A stretch of DNA of 64,000 nucleotides from Diorhabda sublineata (Eukaryota > Arthropoda > Insecta > Coleoptera > Chrysomelidae), in the NCBI RefSeq assembly GCF_026230105.1, contig NC_079474.1:37028294-37092293 (forward strand), in the 5' to 3' direction. Numbering within the stretch: the first letter of the stretch is position 1; each line of letters opens with the position of its first letter. The notes under the pieces were generated by a model, which saw only the letters and a program-made list of their open reading frames with translations, searched no databases and was not told the DNA's origin. This document shows positions 47,216 through 60,720 of this stretch, piece by piece. Position numbers and translations under genes: made by a program.

Positions 47216-50200
47216 GGAAACCTACATTTATATATAGGTCATGAAGTGAATATAATTGTAATGGGCAGCACACGCATGTAATCATTCACACTGAAACGTA
47301 AAACGCATTCTGGTTTCTTGTTCCTAATTTCTCAACAAACACTCATTGATCAATGCATTAACTTTCAAACAATAAGGAATGAAACGCAAATGGAATAGTC
47401 GTTGCTTAGTCTCAAGAATAAAATACAAATGGGAGGTAACCATAAGATGTTGAGCAGCCAGAAGATTTTAAGAGAATTATCCTTGACTAGACAACTAAGA
47501 ATGAAGAAAAATGAGGTCTGCATTCAACTAATTCAAGTCGATAGATGATACTAAGAGTATACAGTTACATAGATCGCTACTTTGGCCAAGAAAGTTACAA
47601 AATATCTAATAGAACAAACGTCTTGCTCGACTACGTACGATTCTACTCGTACATTCCTTTGACTGCTTCTAATTCCTCCAAAAGAATCGAAAAAGTGCTT
47701 TCATGGTTTTATATGATTATAAATGCAGTTTAGTGATGATAAAATCTAAGCAGCTTCATCATTTTATCACTCCAGCTTAGGTAAAAGTTATTATCTCATA
47801 AAAAACCTTTTTGGGCAGTTGAAAAATGTACAAAAGGCTTGTATGAGCTGTGCCCTTTTGATATGTTGTAAGAGATCAAAAGCTTTTAAACCTCATGAGC
47901 AAATGACATTCTCAAATGGTATAGTTACCACTTTCGATGTATAATGAACTTTTTAAGTACCAATCTAAATAATAAATTATATATCTAAATGTTCTTCTTT
48001 CATTTATAACGTTACTTTTCATTTATTTCTGATTAACCTCTGGTATAAAAGTGAACGCAGACAGGAAATTGTAAACTGTAATTTATAAAGCCATCAAACA
48101 AAATTTCCAACGTCCCACACCTACAACAAACTGCGCTATAATGGCCTATACAACATCAAATGTAAACCCCGTTGAAAGTCGATTACTATTATGTACAGTC
48201 CGTAGAAAAGTAATTAACACAGAGTGAAATGGCTCGTGCGTAATTGGTTCTGCAAATAGCTAATAATTGTCTAGAGTTAATGACGCGCGCATTGATAAAT
48301 TCTATCAACATATTTGGAGTATCTCGATGTCTATGGGAAATAGGGATAGGGTAGGAGATTTTATCTTTGTCTCAAATATGCAGAATTGGATCAACAAAGG
48401 GTTTCGAAAATTTTTGTATAAATAAGAAACGAAAAAGAAAAAGAAATAGGAAAAAACAAGAAATATTTTGTATGGAATAATTTCGGCATATATATTTCAT
48501 TGTGTTATCAATACATAGTACAGTGAAAAAATGAATTGATCATGAATGTGGGATTAATGTAGTGAATCATAGACCACAACAGACATTGACTGAATTATTC
48601 CGGAAAGATTGATTCTTATTTCCTTTTATCTGAACTTTAGTAATTATATAATATAATAGTTGTAGGATATTAAATACACAGTTTCACGAATATACTACAA
48701 ACAGTAGTAGCAAAAGATCTCATATGAATTCTTATTATCTGCGTTTGTCCAAAAGAATGTATACTTGCACGCATCTTCGAAAATCTTTCAGTTTGTCACT
48801 TACCCTCTCATTTTATGTTGATGATGATGATGATAATGAGGCTGCTTTTGCGTCTATCAAGTTTTCGTTGCATTGCTGCACAATCAATTCAATATTCTAC
48901 GGCCTGTTACTGTTTAAATTTAATTAGGATAACTCATAGGTTATATTACACATATGCAATAAGAGAATCTCGGATTCTTATCGATCTCCGACTCTACAAA
49001 TATTGCATATTTGAATCGAATAATCATTATTCTGGCTGCGAGATGCGTTTGAATTGAACTGAATATTTAACTACCAATTGAATCAAGTAGCAGTTAACAG
49101 GTGACAAAAGTGATGTTATTTTTGGATCGAAGACATCCGGCATAGCTATATTAAATTCTGGCATTTCTTCGATCAATACTGAAGAAAGTAATTTCAATTG
49201 TGACGGGTATAAGACAAGATTTGACTCATTCAAAAACATTTCTCTGAATTAAGGAACCCAAAAATGCAATCTAGCTGTATAAAAACAGAATTTAAAGTAG
49301 TTCATGTCCTAGCTAATGGAGAAATATAAACCGAAAGTAGGTAGTGCAGAGTCAAACAAAAAAATTATCTGATATCAGGGCGAAATAATTTGGTATTTTT
49401 GTCAGAGAATACGTTGATATTTCTAAAAAACTTAATCTGAGGAATTGAAACAATTGAATGGACAACACTAATAATTACATAAGTAGATGAAAAAGAACTT
49501 GGCGAGATTCCATTTTTCACGATCTTTTCAATGACCCTAAACATGATACTCCTTTGCATTCCAAAAACCAGAATCTATGAAACATATGTCAGATTTGTCA
49601 TGACGTATGTTATTGAAATTATTGTTGAAAATATCTCAGCTATAATTTTATTAGAAATAACATTGATAAGATGTCTGACGACTCCTCATAATAACAAAAA
49701 TGGAAGACGTCCAAATCGCTAGAACAGAATCTGAATCAAGTCATCTAAAATTTAAAAAAAAAATTAATTTTATCTCTCATCAGATTTCAATTCATAACAA
49801 ATGTCGACACGGGCCTAGAGGACCACGTTTTTTCAGTGAAAATACTCATCAGAATTAACACTGCAAATAAGGACATTTACGTTTTTAGGGCTTAAATTGA
49901 ATACCTTCGAAAAAGCGACGGGCTTATGAATGAATAAATGAATTTTTCAAAGTCCGTTACTGTATCTGCACATTGTGCACAACCAATTCACGCAAAGCAA
50001 AGTGTTAAAGTGAATGCTGTGAGCATCCCCATTTCGGTTCCGGCTTGTGATTCCCTAATAGACATCCAGTTTAAATGTGACTTATGTTCCCACACCCCAA
50101 AAATAATCACTTTATTTTATCTCGCAATGGCTTTTTATAGGGTTTTTACTCGGTTGAAATTGTAATTAAAACTGACAAAAGGGTTCGTTTAGTCGTTTTT

Positions 50201-50612
50201 AATATGGAGGGATAAGAGGAGTGCTTGTCAACAAGAAAGGAAATTACAGGAAAATGTGTATGTGGTATAAACCTACCAATAATAATTCTCAGTTTTTTCC
50301 GTTCAATTATAAAACTTTGGATATGTTTTGCCACTAACATTTTTCATGATTAAACAAATGATATATGGAACTACCTCTTCTCTCTCAATATTGGTGTGCT
50401 TTACGTTCTCTTGGTATTAAATTTCATTTTGTTAAATTCAAATGATTTAACTATTCAATAATATTTACAAATGTTCTTAACTCTTTGAAAACGTAGGGTA
50501 TTACTTCCCTTCTTATATTAGATAATAACCCAATATGTTGTGCGTGAAAGAATAGTTATACTGGCCTTTCAGCTGTAAACTCCATATCTATTTATTTTAT
50601 TTCCCAATTTGA
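47216..50612. other. 3.4 kb non-coding AT-rich stretch
   Basis: I see no gene. Minor items: (GAT)5 at 48820-48834, and short unrecognised frames such as 47545-47733 plus and 49938-50165 plus. Confidence 0.4.
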
Positions 50613-50820
50613 AGAAAGAAAATTTGTAGTCTGACGACCAAAAAACTTAAGGTGGCGACAGCTCGTGAACGATTCCTGGAGAAGAAGATTGATACAAATA
50701 AACTCAAGGTGGCGGCAGCTCGTGAAGTATACCAAGAGAAGAAGATTGATACAAATAAACTTAAAGCAGTCCAAATGCTGAAGGCTTCTGGAAGTCCACT
50801 CATAGTGCGGGCCACTTAAT
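50613..50820 (+). CDS. Candidate terminal exon or small open frame with 19-residue repeats
   Basis: A frame open from 50613 to the TAA at 50818-50820 (68 codons plus stop) encodes two near-identical 19-residue units. The first is KLKVATARERFLEKKIDTN, the second KLKVAAAREVYQEKKIDTN. They are followed by KLKAVQMLKASGSPLIVRAT and the stop. The repeats are charged and helix-like, with a Lys/Arg/Glu pattern that would favour a coiled coil. There is no early Met, and CCAATTTGAAG just upstream could act as a splice acceptor. AATAAA at 50834-50839 follows the stop by 14 bases. It could be the last exon of a real gene or a retrocopy fragment, or a chance frame within a tandem duplication. I recognise no family. 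The antisense frames here are shadows. Confidence 0.35.
50643..50756 (+). repeat. 57-bp tandem repeat, two units
   Basis: Units run 50643-50699 and 50700-50756. They differ at a few positions, mainly within the central 20 bases, and the first bases of a third unit follow. The period is a multiple of three, so the unit boundaries stay in frame. Confidence 0.9.
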
Positions 50821-52949
50821 ACACGGTTCATACAATAAACAACACAAGGGCGATATGGTTGAGGAAAGTCATACTATTGAAATCTATGGAAAATTCTTCC
50901 TAGACAATTAAGGAAAACAACTTAGAGTCAGAAAAATCAATAGATTAAGTATAAGTAACCATGAGTGATCTTTCTTGATAGATTTTGAATCCCGAGTCAA
51001 AATGACTCTTTTCTTTGGGTTAATACGGTTAACCCTTCGAATAAAGGAAGAGAAGGCAAAAGGTAGAAGTTATTACATTCTAATGTCGATCTATCACTGT
51101 GCGGGAGAAATTGAAAAGAAGGAAATAACATCTTGTTATCTTCCTAGGCAATCAAGTAAACGGAGCACGAGAGTCATATGGGCAATGGGCAATAGCCAAA
51201 CTGAAAAATATATGTAGTCGAACTCTAGCTTATGGTAGAGAAATTCGCCAGTTCAAAGAAGAAGACAGTAAAGACAAGAAGACGGTCTAAACTGCTGTGT
51301 TCAGTAGGTATCTAGGAAAAAATCGATTCTGCGATCAAAAGAAAAATCTATATATCTCTGTGACAGTTTCTCAAACATATGGATACAATATTAGACTTAG
51401 AATAGCCTTTAGCAAAAAATTACGAATTCAATCTCTAGGCTGCTAAGCTTTATACGAAGAATAGAGAGGGGAATGTAATAAATTTAAAGAACTAAAATAG
51501 AGGTTGTATTTATTCGATGCAGTAATACTAAAATGGTTTATTCGCTTTCTAAACAGCAATTTCAGAACATTGAAAGCCGTGGCCGAGGAAAAGTCTCACC
51601 AAAAATCATTCTTATGTCGTTCAATTCATAGGTAGTTGGGTACAAAGGTATGTAAAGCAGAAGTCAAAGATCAACTCATACCGTTTAAAAAAAAATGTCT
51701 TGTAACCTCTGTAAACTGTTCTGTTAGTTGTATCATGAAACAATTGTACTATACAAAAAAAATAAGTTCCTGTTGGAGGTCAACGTCTCAAGAACGGATT
51801 GCAATAGCATTCAAGGATATACCTGCCAATAGTATAATAATCGTGGAGCATAATTATAACTTTGACACTTTGCGAAATATTGTGGTGTTTGGTGGAAATT
51901 AATCAGATTTGTATTTGTAGATTGCCTACCTACTTTATATTTTAATTGGACGATTTTGGACGAACTGTATTATTGTTGATACATTTCAAATCGGCCTTAA
52001 ATGAAAAAAGTGGATCTGTTCTCTGAACAATTTTAATTAGAACAAATTCTTTGGATTTTTATCTTCTCGTAGTGGTAAAGAGGGATCCCGCCTTTTTGTG
52101 TGACAAAAACGATAAATGCCCACCCTGTTTGGAAAAAGTAGCAGCGAATCCAGTTTGCAAATAGTGCATAGTGAGCTACCGAGGGGACTGGTTCAATATT
52201 GGTGAATCAATTAGGTATATTTCGAAATTGTATGATCCAATCAAGATTTTTAAGGTAAATCCACTAGCGTACAAAGAAAATAAGTAACAAGTTCTCATTA
52301 AGACTATAATTGATCATTATTATAATTATACGAAATAATTCAGAGTTCAATGAAAAATGATTTAGTATGAAGCTTGTCCAAATGTAGATAATGGTGAGTG
52401 AAATAAATCAAATCGTGCGGACTAGAAAAAAAAATGAAATGTACATTAGACTCAACAAAAGGTTTGTTCCAGCATCAGCAGTATGTTCTGATCATATTCC
52501 GAACTTTGATGCAATACGCATGACTATTACGAACCCAACAACTGCTGCTGGAACACCACAGGTAGGGAAAGGAAGAAAATCATCATTTTTGTTTTTATAA
52601 AGCTTGACTTGACCATTCACTTTTTTTTTCACTATCATTAGATACCGACTAACTCATTTTTAAGAATATTTTCATAAAGCACGATACACGACTTATATGT
52701 GTTGACATGGGCAGATCCATATGTGCTAAAATTTATTCAAAACATTTTTGCTAGTCTCGAACTATAGTCTATTTTTATAAATGAGAAATTTGTAAATGAT
52801 TTGATCAATTATATATTGATGTTTCTCCATCAACTGTAGAGGGACCTATTTTTCAGCGCTTATTAACTAAAATAGCCTACACACTGCACCTTGCAAGAAC
52901 TAAACTTGCAACGAACTAAGTGTCTAGTCATGAAATCACGAAACTTTCA
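50821..52949. other. Non-coding stretch with an 89-nt hairpin
   Basis: No gene was recognised. An inverted repeat at 52466-52554 is listed separately. A frame at 50975-51217 plus is unrecognised. Confidence 0.4.
52466..52554 (+). other. 89-nt imperfect hairpin
   Basis: GTTCCAGCATCAGCAGT at 52466-52482 is complementary to ACTGCTGCTGGAAC at 52541-52554, apart from a three-base bulge. A weaker extension (TGTTCTG against the CCCAACA side) lengthens the stem to about 20 pairs around a loop near 35 bases. The size is in the range of insect pre-microRNAs, but a tiny inverted-repeat element or chance is equally possible. A CAG|GTAGGG donor-like site follows at 52559-52566. Confidence 0.35.
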
Positions 52950-53990
52950 TCACTCAAAACATTCAACCCTCTTTGATCTTTCCACTTTCTATGCCTTCTT
53001 CTCCCCCTTGGACCAAAAATATTCCCATAGTAGATACCTCACTTACCATTTAAAATAAACATGAATCTCCTAGCGTCCTTGTAGAGAAAGCATTCTTAGA
53101 AATCATTCCACCTAATTCTCTATACGGATGCCTCCAAGGCTGAATACGGTGTCGGTTGAGCAGTCACTACAATCCACAAACTCATAAGTTCTTTCAGGTT
53201 ACCCTCTACGTGTAGTGTTTACACTGGTGAACTATACAGTATCCTTTAAGCTTTCAAATTTATTTTTCCTCCTCATAAACATATCGCCATATGTACTGAC
53301 TCTATTTCATCCATACAGTAAGTTACAACCATATTCATCGAACATCCAATAGTCTAAAACATTCACGACATCTAGCAAACTCTCTTTGCTCTGGATATAA
53401 TAGTCTCTCCCCTCTGGCTTCCATCTTACACTGGAATTGCTGGAAACAAATCTGCAGATTGCCATGCGAAAGAAGGCATTAAGAATCCCCTTGAAATCCT
53501 AGTTCAGCTTGCCAACAATCTGAAGATTAACTTCAAAAATCTTGACGCGATATATGGAGCAAGAGTACTACAGCATTATATAACATTCACCCATCTACTT
53601 CTCACCTTTCCCTGAACTTTTTGAACAGGAGAAAAGCTGTGACAATAAGAAGACCACAAAATTTACTCACGGCTATTTGATGTCGTCAGAAAGTCGTTCT
53701 GTCTACCAAAGTTGTCAAGTTCCTGTGCTTGTTAAGCACATCCTCACCGACTGCACAGAATACTCTAACCGCATACCAGCAGTTTGATATGAAAACCAAC
53801 CTCGAGGATACATTTAATTGCCCCGACGGAAATGAAGAAGATCATAGAGGTTCTCAAAGCTACCAAGCTGTATGAGAAAATATAAATAATTTACGTATTG
53901 TATTAGATTTTGTAACAGTTTGTAACAGATATTCATCGTCAGATATCGCTTGGCAGAAAAGCCGAATACATCAAAAATCATTTTGTGATA
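52950..53990 (+). mobile_element. LINE 3' fragment with RNase H domain (I/R1/jockey-like)
   Basis: The plus strand reads LYTDASKAEYGVG near 53115, CSVYTGELYSIL near 53210, HIAICTDSISSIQ near 53280, SYTGIAGNKSADCHAKEGI near 53430-53490, and a terminal segment VLVKHILTDCTEYSNR near 53720 with FNCPDGNEEDHR near 53815. These are the successive catalytic blocks of a type I RNase H: first Asp in TDAS, Glu in TGEL, Asp in TDS, and the GIAGNKSAD block with the last Asp. They are followed by the C-terminal HIL.C line of insect LINEs. All four acidic positions are still readable, but stops and frame changes are frequent. The fragment is typical of a 5'-truncated LINE insertion; no reverse transcriptase is present. 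Confidence 0.85.
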
Positions 53991-56900
53991 TCATTATTGA
54001 AATATAAACACAGCAATACAATAACATTATGAATTCAAGATAGGAACAGATTTAATCAAATGAAATTAACAGTCTTAAATTGCAATCAAAAGGATCATTT
54101 AAATTTCAATATGCTCAAAAATTTTATATCGTTCTGTTTTGATGTATTATAGATTGAAGCTTGTGTATAAGAACTTACAGACAACTCAGTAACTTTTCCA
54201 AAGAGCAACATAGAACTGAATTGCAAGCACAACCCAACCACATTGTAAATTATTACACGTTTACAAATTCTATATGGTGAAAACAACAGAACAATTTTCA
54301 ATATAAAAAGGGTAACAGTACTAACGATATCAACAGGAAATTACCGTTTTTTCTCTACCTATCAATACCACACAATTTTCCTTAACTTGTTCATACCTGA
54401 TCCGGTTCTGGTTATATACAAGGAATTAATTAGAAGATATTTAGTGTGATGTTTCGTTTTCTGGTACATTCGAGACAAATTTAACCTACTAACTGCCAAT
54501 TTTACTGGTTAGAATGTCAACTGTAAACGTTACAGGAAAAAATTGGGTTAATTGCGATGCAATCAATTCAGACACATTCGCAACTCGAATAATGTTTCTG
54601 TGAATGTAATCGCAAGCTGAATTTTAAAAAGTAATGGTACTGAAAAAATCTAAACGTTATGTGAACAACATACGCAGATCATTGCAACAATATAACTAAT
54701 AGTATTAGTGTATTGATTTACTCTATTGAAGGACCCAATTGAATAACATAAACTTTGATGGGACCTAGAGGGAGAAATACTTATTACTGTGCTTTAAGAT
54801 GAATAGTAGGAATGATAAGGAATGGTTGATTTTCATCTTATTCCAGAAATATACGTATACAATCATACATAATGGTAGTGAATATATAAAAAGCCATATA
54901 GACAGACTACTCATAGATTTCGATTTATATTAATACCACGTGTGGATGTATTTTACAAAATTAGCAACCAAAAAGCATACCTATCTAATTTTGTGCTCAA
55001 AATCACTCGACAATCTCAACCAATTATTATTTTTCACTTGGATGCTCACATTTAGTCTCATTTAGCTTGTCAACCTGTGGGAGTGGCTATCAAAACGCAA
55101 AACGTTGTCTATAGCAATACAGAACTACTTTGAAGATTATAAATATTTGGTAATCTCTTGCAAGAGCTATTCGATGATTGAGATCTTCGAGAAACGAGTC
55201 TGTTACGTTTCCTTGGAACTATCAAATCAAAAAGCCATGTTACTATTATAGCATTTGTGAAGACAGAAAATTGCCCCTAAGCACATTTCAAAGAAATTGT
55301 CAAGATTAACAACATACGCAACTATACACTATATATTAACAAATTACTGTAAAATCTGCCTCAAATAATTTTAAATATACATGGTGGCTATTGCAAGTTT
55401 TGTAAAGTTGTTCTGAAGAAACAGAATGTCCTCCAGTGGCTTTATGTGTGTTTAGTTAAATGTCTTTTGTTTTTTCTGTTCCAGTTCCAGTACCTTTCCA
55501 GTTATGGTGATTCGAATACTTCTTCATAATACCTATGTATAAACAAAAAATTCCTCAAAATCCTTTTACATGAATGTCCCTTGTGCTATTAGGCCTTCGT
55601 CGAAAATAACTAACGTTACTTGACGTCTCGATAGCTCATGCGATTGCCATCATCAGAAGTTGTCTGTTGCTCCGACTAACGATTATTCTTTTGTGTATTA
55701 TCCTAAATTGTGTCATTGGATTTGAGTCATATAAAACTTTTCCTGATCTCGACGAGCAGAAGAAAGAAGATATATTTCACTAGAAATATATCTCTTCATA
55801 GGTACTGCAGCTTCATTAGGCTTGTCAACAAACATCAAGTAGTTGCTTATGTTATTAAGAAAAGAATCATCATGATAGTTATCTTCTTCTAGCCATGCTC
55901 TCTAATAACCTTTACCGGTTATTCACACTGGATCTACGCCCTTACTGTCTGCAACCTATTGAAATCTTTCTGGAAACTTTTACGTATCTCAGTCAATCAA
56001 GTTAAAAATAGTCTGGCTTAGTAACATCTTTACTATTTAATTTTTTCTTCCTACTTTCTTAGAGCTTCGATATCAATAATTCTCTTGATTTAATACTGGG
56101 CAAGCTTGTACCTTTTTACAAAAACAACCATTAGTAGATTCTTTAAATACAGTTAGGGCAGTATATAACGGTTAGGAATGAAATTTCTCTGATTACTACT
56201 TCACATAATAGTCATAATTAAAATAAAGTTTCTTATTGCATCTTAATCCATCTGATCCCATATTTCTGCCTGCTGTAAAAGAAGCATATTCAATTGTTTA
56301 GATAGTAGGAAGACTTTTACCCTATAACCAATCATCATCATCCTACAACTGACCAACCAAAAGTCTTCAATAAGAAGATGGAGGTAATGACTTCTTGCTG
56401 GCCAAACTGCAGTTGCAATTTGTAATTTATGTAGTTAAGTATTCACTACTTCATTCACATTTGCACTTTATTCTTTTACAAATGGTGCATATGTTACCAC
56501 ATACTGCTCTAAAATATCTGTTATGTATCGAGCAGTTGTAAGAAAATCTGCCTGAATCACCACCCTCTGGGTTTGGGCATCCAAACTAATTCTATCCCAA
56601 ACCTTCTTACAACGTAAATAAATGTAAATGTTATTTGAGAAATATCGGGAATTTGCGTATCACATTTTGAGGAATTCGGTCATATGCACTCCGTACTTAC
56701 TTCAATATTGTGTTTTTGTTATTAACAAATTAGGATTGTTGTACTAGTAGCTACTACCAAAAGATTTTTTTACGTCGGACGTAATTTGCTGTTTTAATTC
56801 ATAATTCGGGCCACATGTTTGTTGTAGAGTTTCATTTCCACTAAAAGTCAATAGCTTCGCTGGTGTTAATTATGTATTCGTATTTCACTATAATTACTAA

Positions 56901-57639
56901 CATATGAATACCCATTAAGAATAATAATAGTTTTATAGTGCCTCTTTACTTTCCGTCATAAATGATTTGAGCAAACGTAAGTGAAAAAATCACAAGATGT
57001 TTGGTGTTTTACGACTGAGTGCCATTTGACAAACTCCGTGTAAATTTTCCTCTTAATATTAGTAAAAATATTTGTTAAATCTCATTATTAATATCAAATT
57101 TGATGAAAAATGCTTTATAGATGTCATTTCCACATATTCGGGATGTCGTACAAAGATATCGCGATAACTTTCTAGTATCATATTCTAAGTTCTAGTTCTA
57201 GTTTTATATTCTAACAATGTTTCACGATAATTCTATTTTCCAAATTTCACCAAATAGTGTATTTTTTGAGGTTATCTTCCTCTACATCTCTCATGCTATC
57301 TTGTAGGATCAATAGAAGAAAATCATCCTCTTGGTATATATTTCATTGGCTGTTCATTTCATTAACAATATAATAAGCTTTATAGATTAATTTTCAAAAG
57401 TTGGTCATCGGTAGATTCATAACAACGAAACGAGAACAAGCAAACTAGAAAGCACAGTTAGCCAATACATTAATTTTGCAAATATCCACATCTACTTTTA
57501 TTAAATGCTCTCTAAAACGGTGGGCTGTGAACCAAGGACTTCAACTTATAGGTATTTGAACGCGGATATGATAGATCAAACCAAAATTAACTAAAAAACG
57601 AGGTTGCTTAAACTAATCACAACATTTTCTCTTTATAAC
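53991..57639. other. 3.6 kb non-coding AT-rich stretch
   Basis: No gene was found. On the minus strand at 55595-55656 a CTGATGATGGCAATCG word followed by CTATCGAGACGTC resembles the 3' tails of insect retroelements and is discussed as a finding. The rest gives no recognisable domain. Confidence 0.4.
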
Positions 57640-58110
57640 ACATGAGCAAAAAAATGGAATGAAGCAGGACATGCATGGAAATGGGCCGATAAAAAAGCTT
57701 GTAGAAATTGAAAAGGAGTTAATCAAATTTTACCCATATAAGTAGGTCTGCCAAGGCCTTTTATTGAATAAAGACGAGCTAAGGAGAGTTACTAGTTTGC
57801 ATTCTGGACACTGTCCGGTGAACTACCATAGGAAACAACGGAGAAGCTTCCGACAGCTCTTGTAACTTCTGTATGGAACAAAAGTAAACCGCCAAACACA
57901 TTCTTTGTGAGTGCGTGGCAATCCATAAACAAAGACTACGATACTTACAATCAAGCTTTTTAAAGCCAGAATAGGTAAGCTTCATAGCCACCAGGCAGGT
58001 AGCTCACTTTGCAAAATCGTTGTTGCCAGACTGGTGAACAGTTCAGGATACACAACAGATCAATAGGTCCAAGTGTTAGCGAGGTAAATTCGCGATCTTA
58101 CTCCCAAGCT
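57640..58110 (+). mobile_element. LINE C-terminal fragment (Cys/His finger region)
   Basis: The plus strand reads RVTSLHSGHCPVNYHRK at about 57785-57835 and LCECVAIHKQRLRYLQ near 57905-57955, followed by SSFLKP. These match the segment after RNase H in several insect LINE polyproteins. There a LLTGHxxxNxH line is followed by a CxxC...ETAEHxLCxCxAL...R finger. The first CxxC of the finger is damaged by frame changes between 57835 and 57900, and the usual EETAEHI is lost. The reading ends in a region like GKLHSHQV before fading near 58110. It is a different insertion from the RNase H fragment at 53 kb. Confidence 0.6.
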
Positions 58111-60384
58111 CATCTAAACTAATTTACCCATACTAGTAACACAATTTTATGGTTTCAATGATAGATACTATAATGGTTTCTATAAACACATTTCAGTTAG
58201 TTAGCTACTATAAAATCTCATCAGCATTTGAAATCTATTGCTATTGCTCACATTGCATCATTGGTCGAATATTAGTTCTATCCTTCATAATGTGTTCTTT
58301 GTGAGCCTTGAGCTCCATTTATTTCTCAAATTAATGACTTATAAATTATTATTTCATTGCAGTTAGGGTTCCTTAGCGTTTCACTGTAACAATCCACTTT
58401 TCTAATGCAGATTCTATGCTCGTACGTATATCCATAATATTTTCAATTAACATGTTTTTACGAAGATTTGTTATAATTTCGTAAGGTAATCGATAAAAAT
58501 AGATAAATATCATAATGGAAATATCATCAAAGCAAATTCAATAGCAATCGCTTTGTCAATTTCGCTTATCCCATTTCATAATAATAAAATATACATCATC
58601 ACACGCATCATCAATAGAAAATCTATTGATGTTAACTTCTATATGAAATCCATCGCTGTCACAACCTGCTGGGTGATCATTATTTATTTTTACGAACTTT
58701 TTTGCCATGGGTGGAGAAACAAGCAGTTTACAAAAACAAAGTGAACAGTCACAAAAATAATGGTGGCAAATGGTAGAACGATATATAATTTACAAGGTAG
58801 CTCACTTAAGAGCCCGAGATTCAAACATCAGATGTAAGCCTAGGGCAAATTTTTGTGTTTATTCCTAACACTACAAAGAAATACCAATTAATTCAAATAA
58901 AATATAGAAATGATATTTGACTTAGTTTCAATTTAATGTTTTCTTTTCGAACAGGATTTTTATTACTATTGAAAGGTTTAATGTCGAATGAACCATATTG
59001 GTTTCAAAAATATTCAGCTTTTGTCGGAACTAGATACCTTTCGTAAATATACCTACTTCTATCCAATCAAATTCAAGTTCAACAAAACCTGTGTGGTAAT
59101 GGATTGATTCTAGGTGCAGAATTCATACAGCATTTGTCAAAATTTTATTGAATAGGAAAATAATTTTGTCTATGTTTTTCTTCTTATAATTAACTTTTGA
59201 ACCAAGTGTGAAGTTTCTTCGAATACAATTTGAAGATTTATCAACAACTATTGTTTTAATAATGAGAAAGTTCCACTAAATTCTCTGTAGTTTGGATCAT
59301 ATATAAAATTTTCACAGCTTGTTTCAAAAGTAGAATAAATGAAATAAAATCCAGTCGGTATTAACTAATTTCCTTATTGTAACATCTACAAGACAAGCTT
59401 TAAGTTCAAATGTTGTTTTCCAATAATCATTCTACAAGAGGAACTGTAAAATTAAATATGCTTATTCCGCTTCTGTAATATCATGTTTCATTTATTCATA
59501 TTTCATTCAACAATATATTTTTGTATAGAGTTCAGAAAACAGTATTAAAATCAAATTTTAATCAAGTTTAACGTTGTTTTTTCCCCATAAATAAAATCAT
59601 AACTTAGATGAATAAATATTTTTTCTCTGCCATATTTTTATCTAAAAAAAATATCACTACGCCTATGTTCTTTAATACCCTTCATTATTTGTTATATCGT
59701 CGAAATTTCGAATTCTACGAATTCCGATTTATTGGCAGGATTTTTTGCTGATTCGACCAATGAGGACGGAGTTCCTGTTTTATTTTGGTAGGACGGAGAC
59801 AAAAGGTTTTTAATGAGGTTTGCAAATTGCTTGTTACTGATTCGAAAATAGGGACAGACGGCTCTAAATATAAAAAAGGGGAAAACTCAGGCTTGGACTT
59901 GACATTTCAGAGAAAATATTGATATCATTAAAAATTATACTACTTTTGTTAACTTTACAAACGAAAACGATTTTTGATTTATTATTTGGATGTTCCCTTC
60001 TTCTTCTTTACTTAATTCTCAAGTCAATGATTTCTTTCATGCGTTTTAAACACTCTTAGGAGGAATCAACAACCTCTTTTTTAAAAAGATGCGGAATTCA
60101 AGTAACGAATTCCACTAGGAGAGTTGATGGATATGTAGGAATCCCGTAGCCTACCCACTAAACCGCCATCTTCTGTCATATCCGTCCAACCAGTAACTAT
60201 TGTGATATTACTTCTGATTGGTGGGTCTGTCCATGTGTGTTTTTTGGTATGTTTCTATGATATCGTCATACCAGACAATCGTATACATTCTTTTACTTAA
60301 GAATTTTTTCTGTGTAGGTAGCAACCAGTTACCACCATTCTACCTTGTGCAGCATCACCTAAACCATCAGAGTTTATGCTGCCG
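58111..60384. other. Non-coding AT-rich stretch
   Basis: No gene or element could be supported. GACCAATGAGG and TAAATATAAAAAAGGGG at about 59756-59880 look like a CCAAT box and TATA box in promoter spacing, but nothing coding follows. Confidence 0.4.
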
Positions 60385-60720
60385 ACAGAGAGTGGTTACA
60401 CACTTTTGTATATCCTCTTAGGCTTGAAGGCCAGGAGTTCCACGGGGATTATACCCGCCACTACTAGGACAGCCTATACAATGACAGTCCGGTAGGAGCT
60501 AGCGATTCTCAGTTCACCTTGTCTCTGTATCATCGTCATCGCTTTGCAGTATTTCTATATTCTCAGGGCGTCTAACCAGACCTCTGCACCATACAGAAGA
60601 ATTGAGTGAGTCGTTGCCTTTAGCATTCTTCGTTTCTCCGGCCGTGGTCCGTTAATATTTGCGTCTCAAAGATGCTGTCGTATCGATCGTTTTTTGAGCT
60701 GTCTTCAGTATGGAGGGCCA
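60385..60720 (-). mobile_element. LINE reverse transcriptase thumb fragment (R1/jockey-like)
   Basis: The minus strand reads NINGPRPEKRRMLKATTHSI, LLYGAEVWLDALRI, KAMTMIQRQGELRIASSYRT, and VLVVAGIIPVELLAFKPKRI, with only two stops in about 85 codons. This matches the region just after the reverse transcriptase palm in R1/jockey-like insect LINEs, usually read as GPRxxKRRLL..V..SILLYGAEVWADAL...VQRxxALRIxSAYRTVSxxAxxVIAGxIPIDLLA..R. The RT catalytic motifs upstream and RNase H downstream are absent. Confidence 0.78.

Noticed and set aside
59750..59900. CCAAT and TATA words in promoter-like spacing
   Set aside because: No downstream coding or element sequence was found, and such words are common by chance in A/T-rich DNA.
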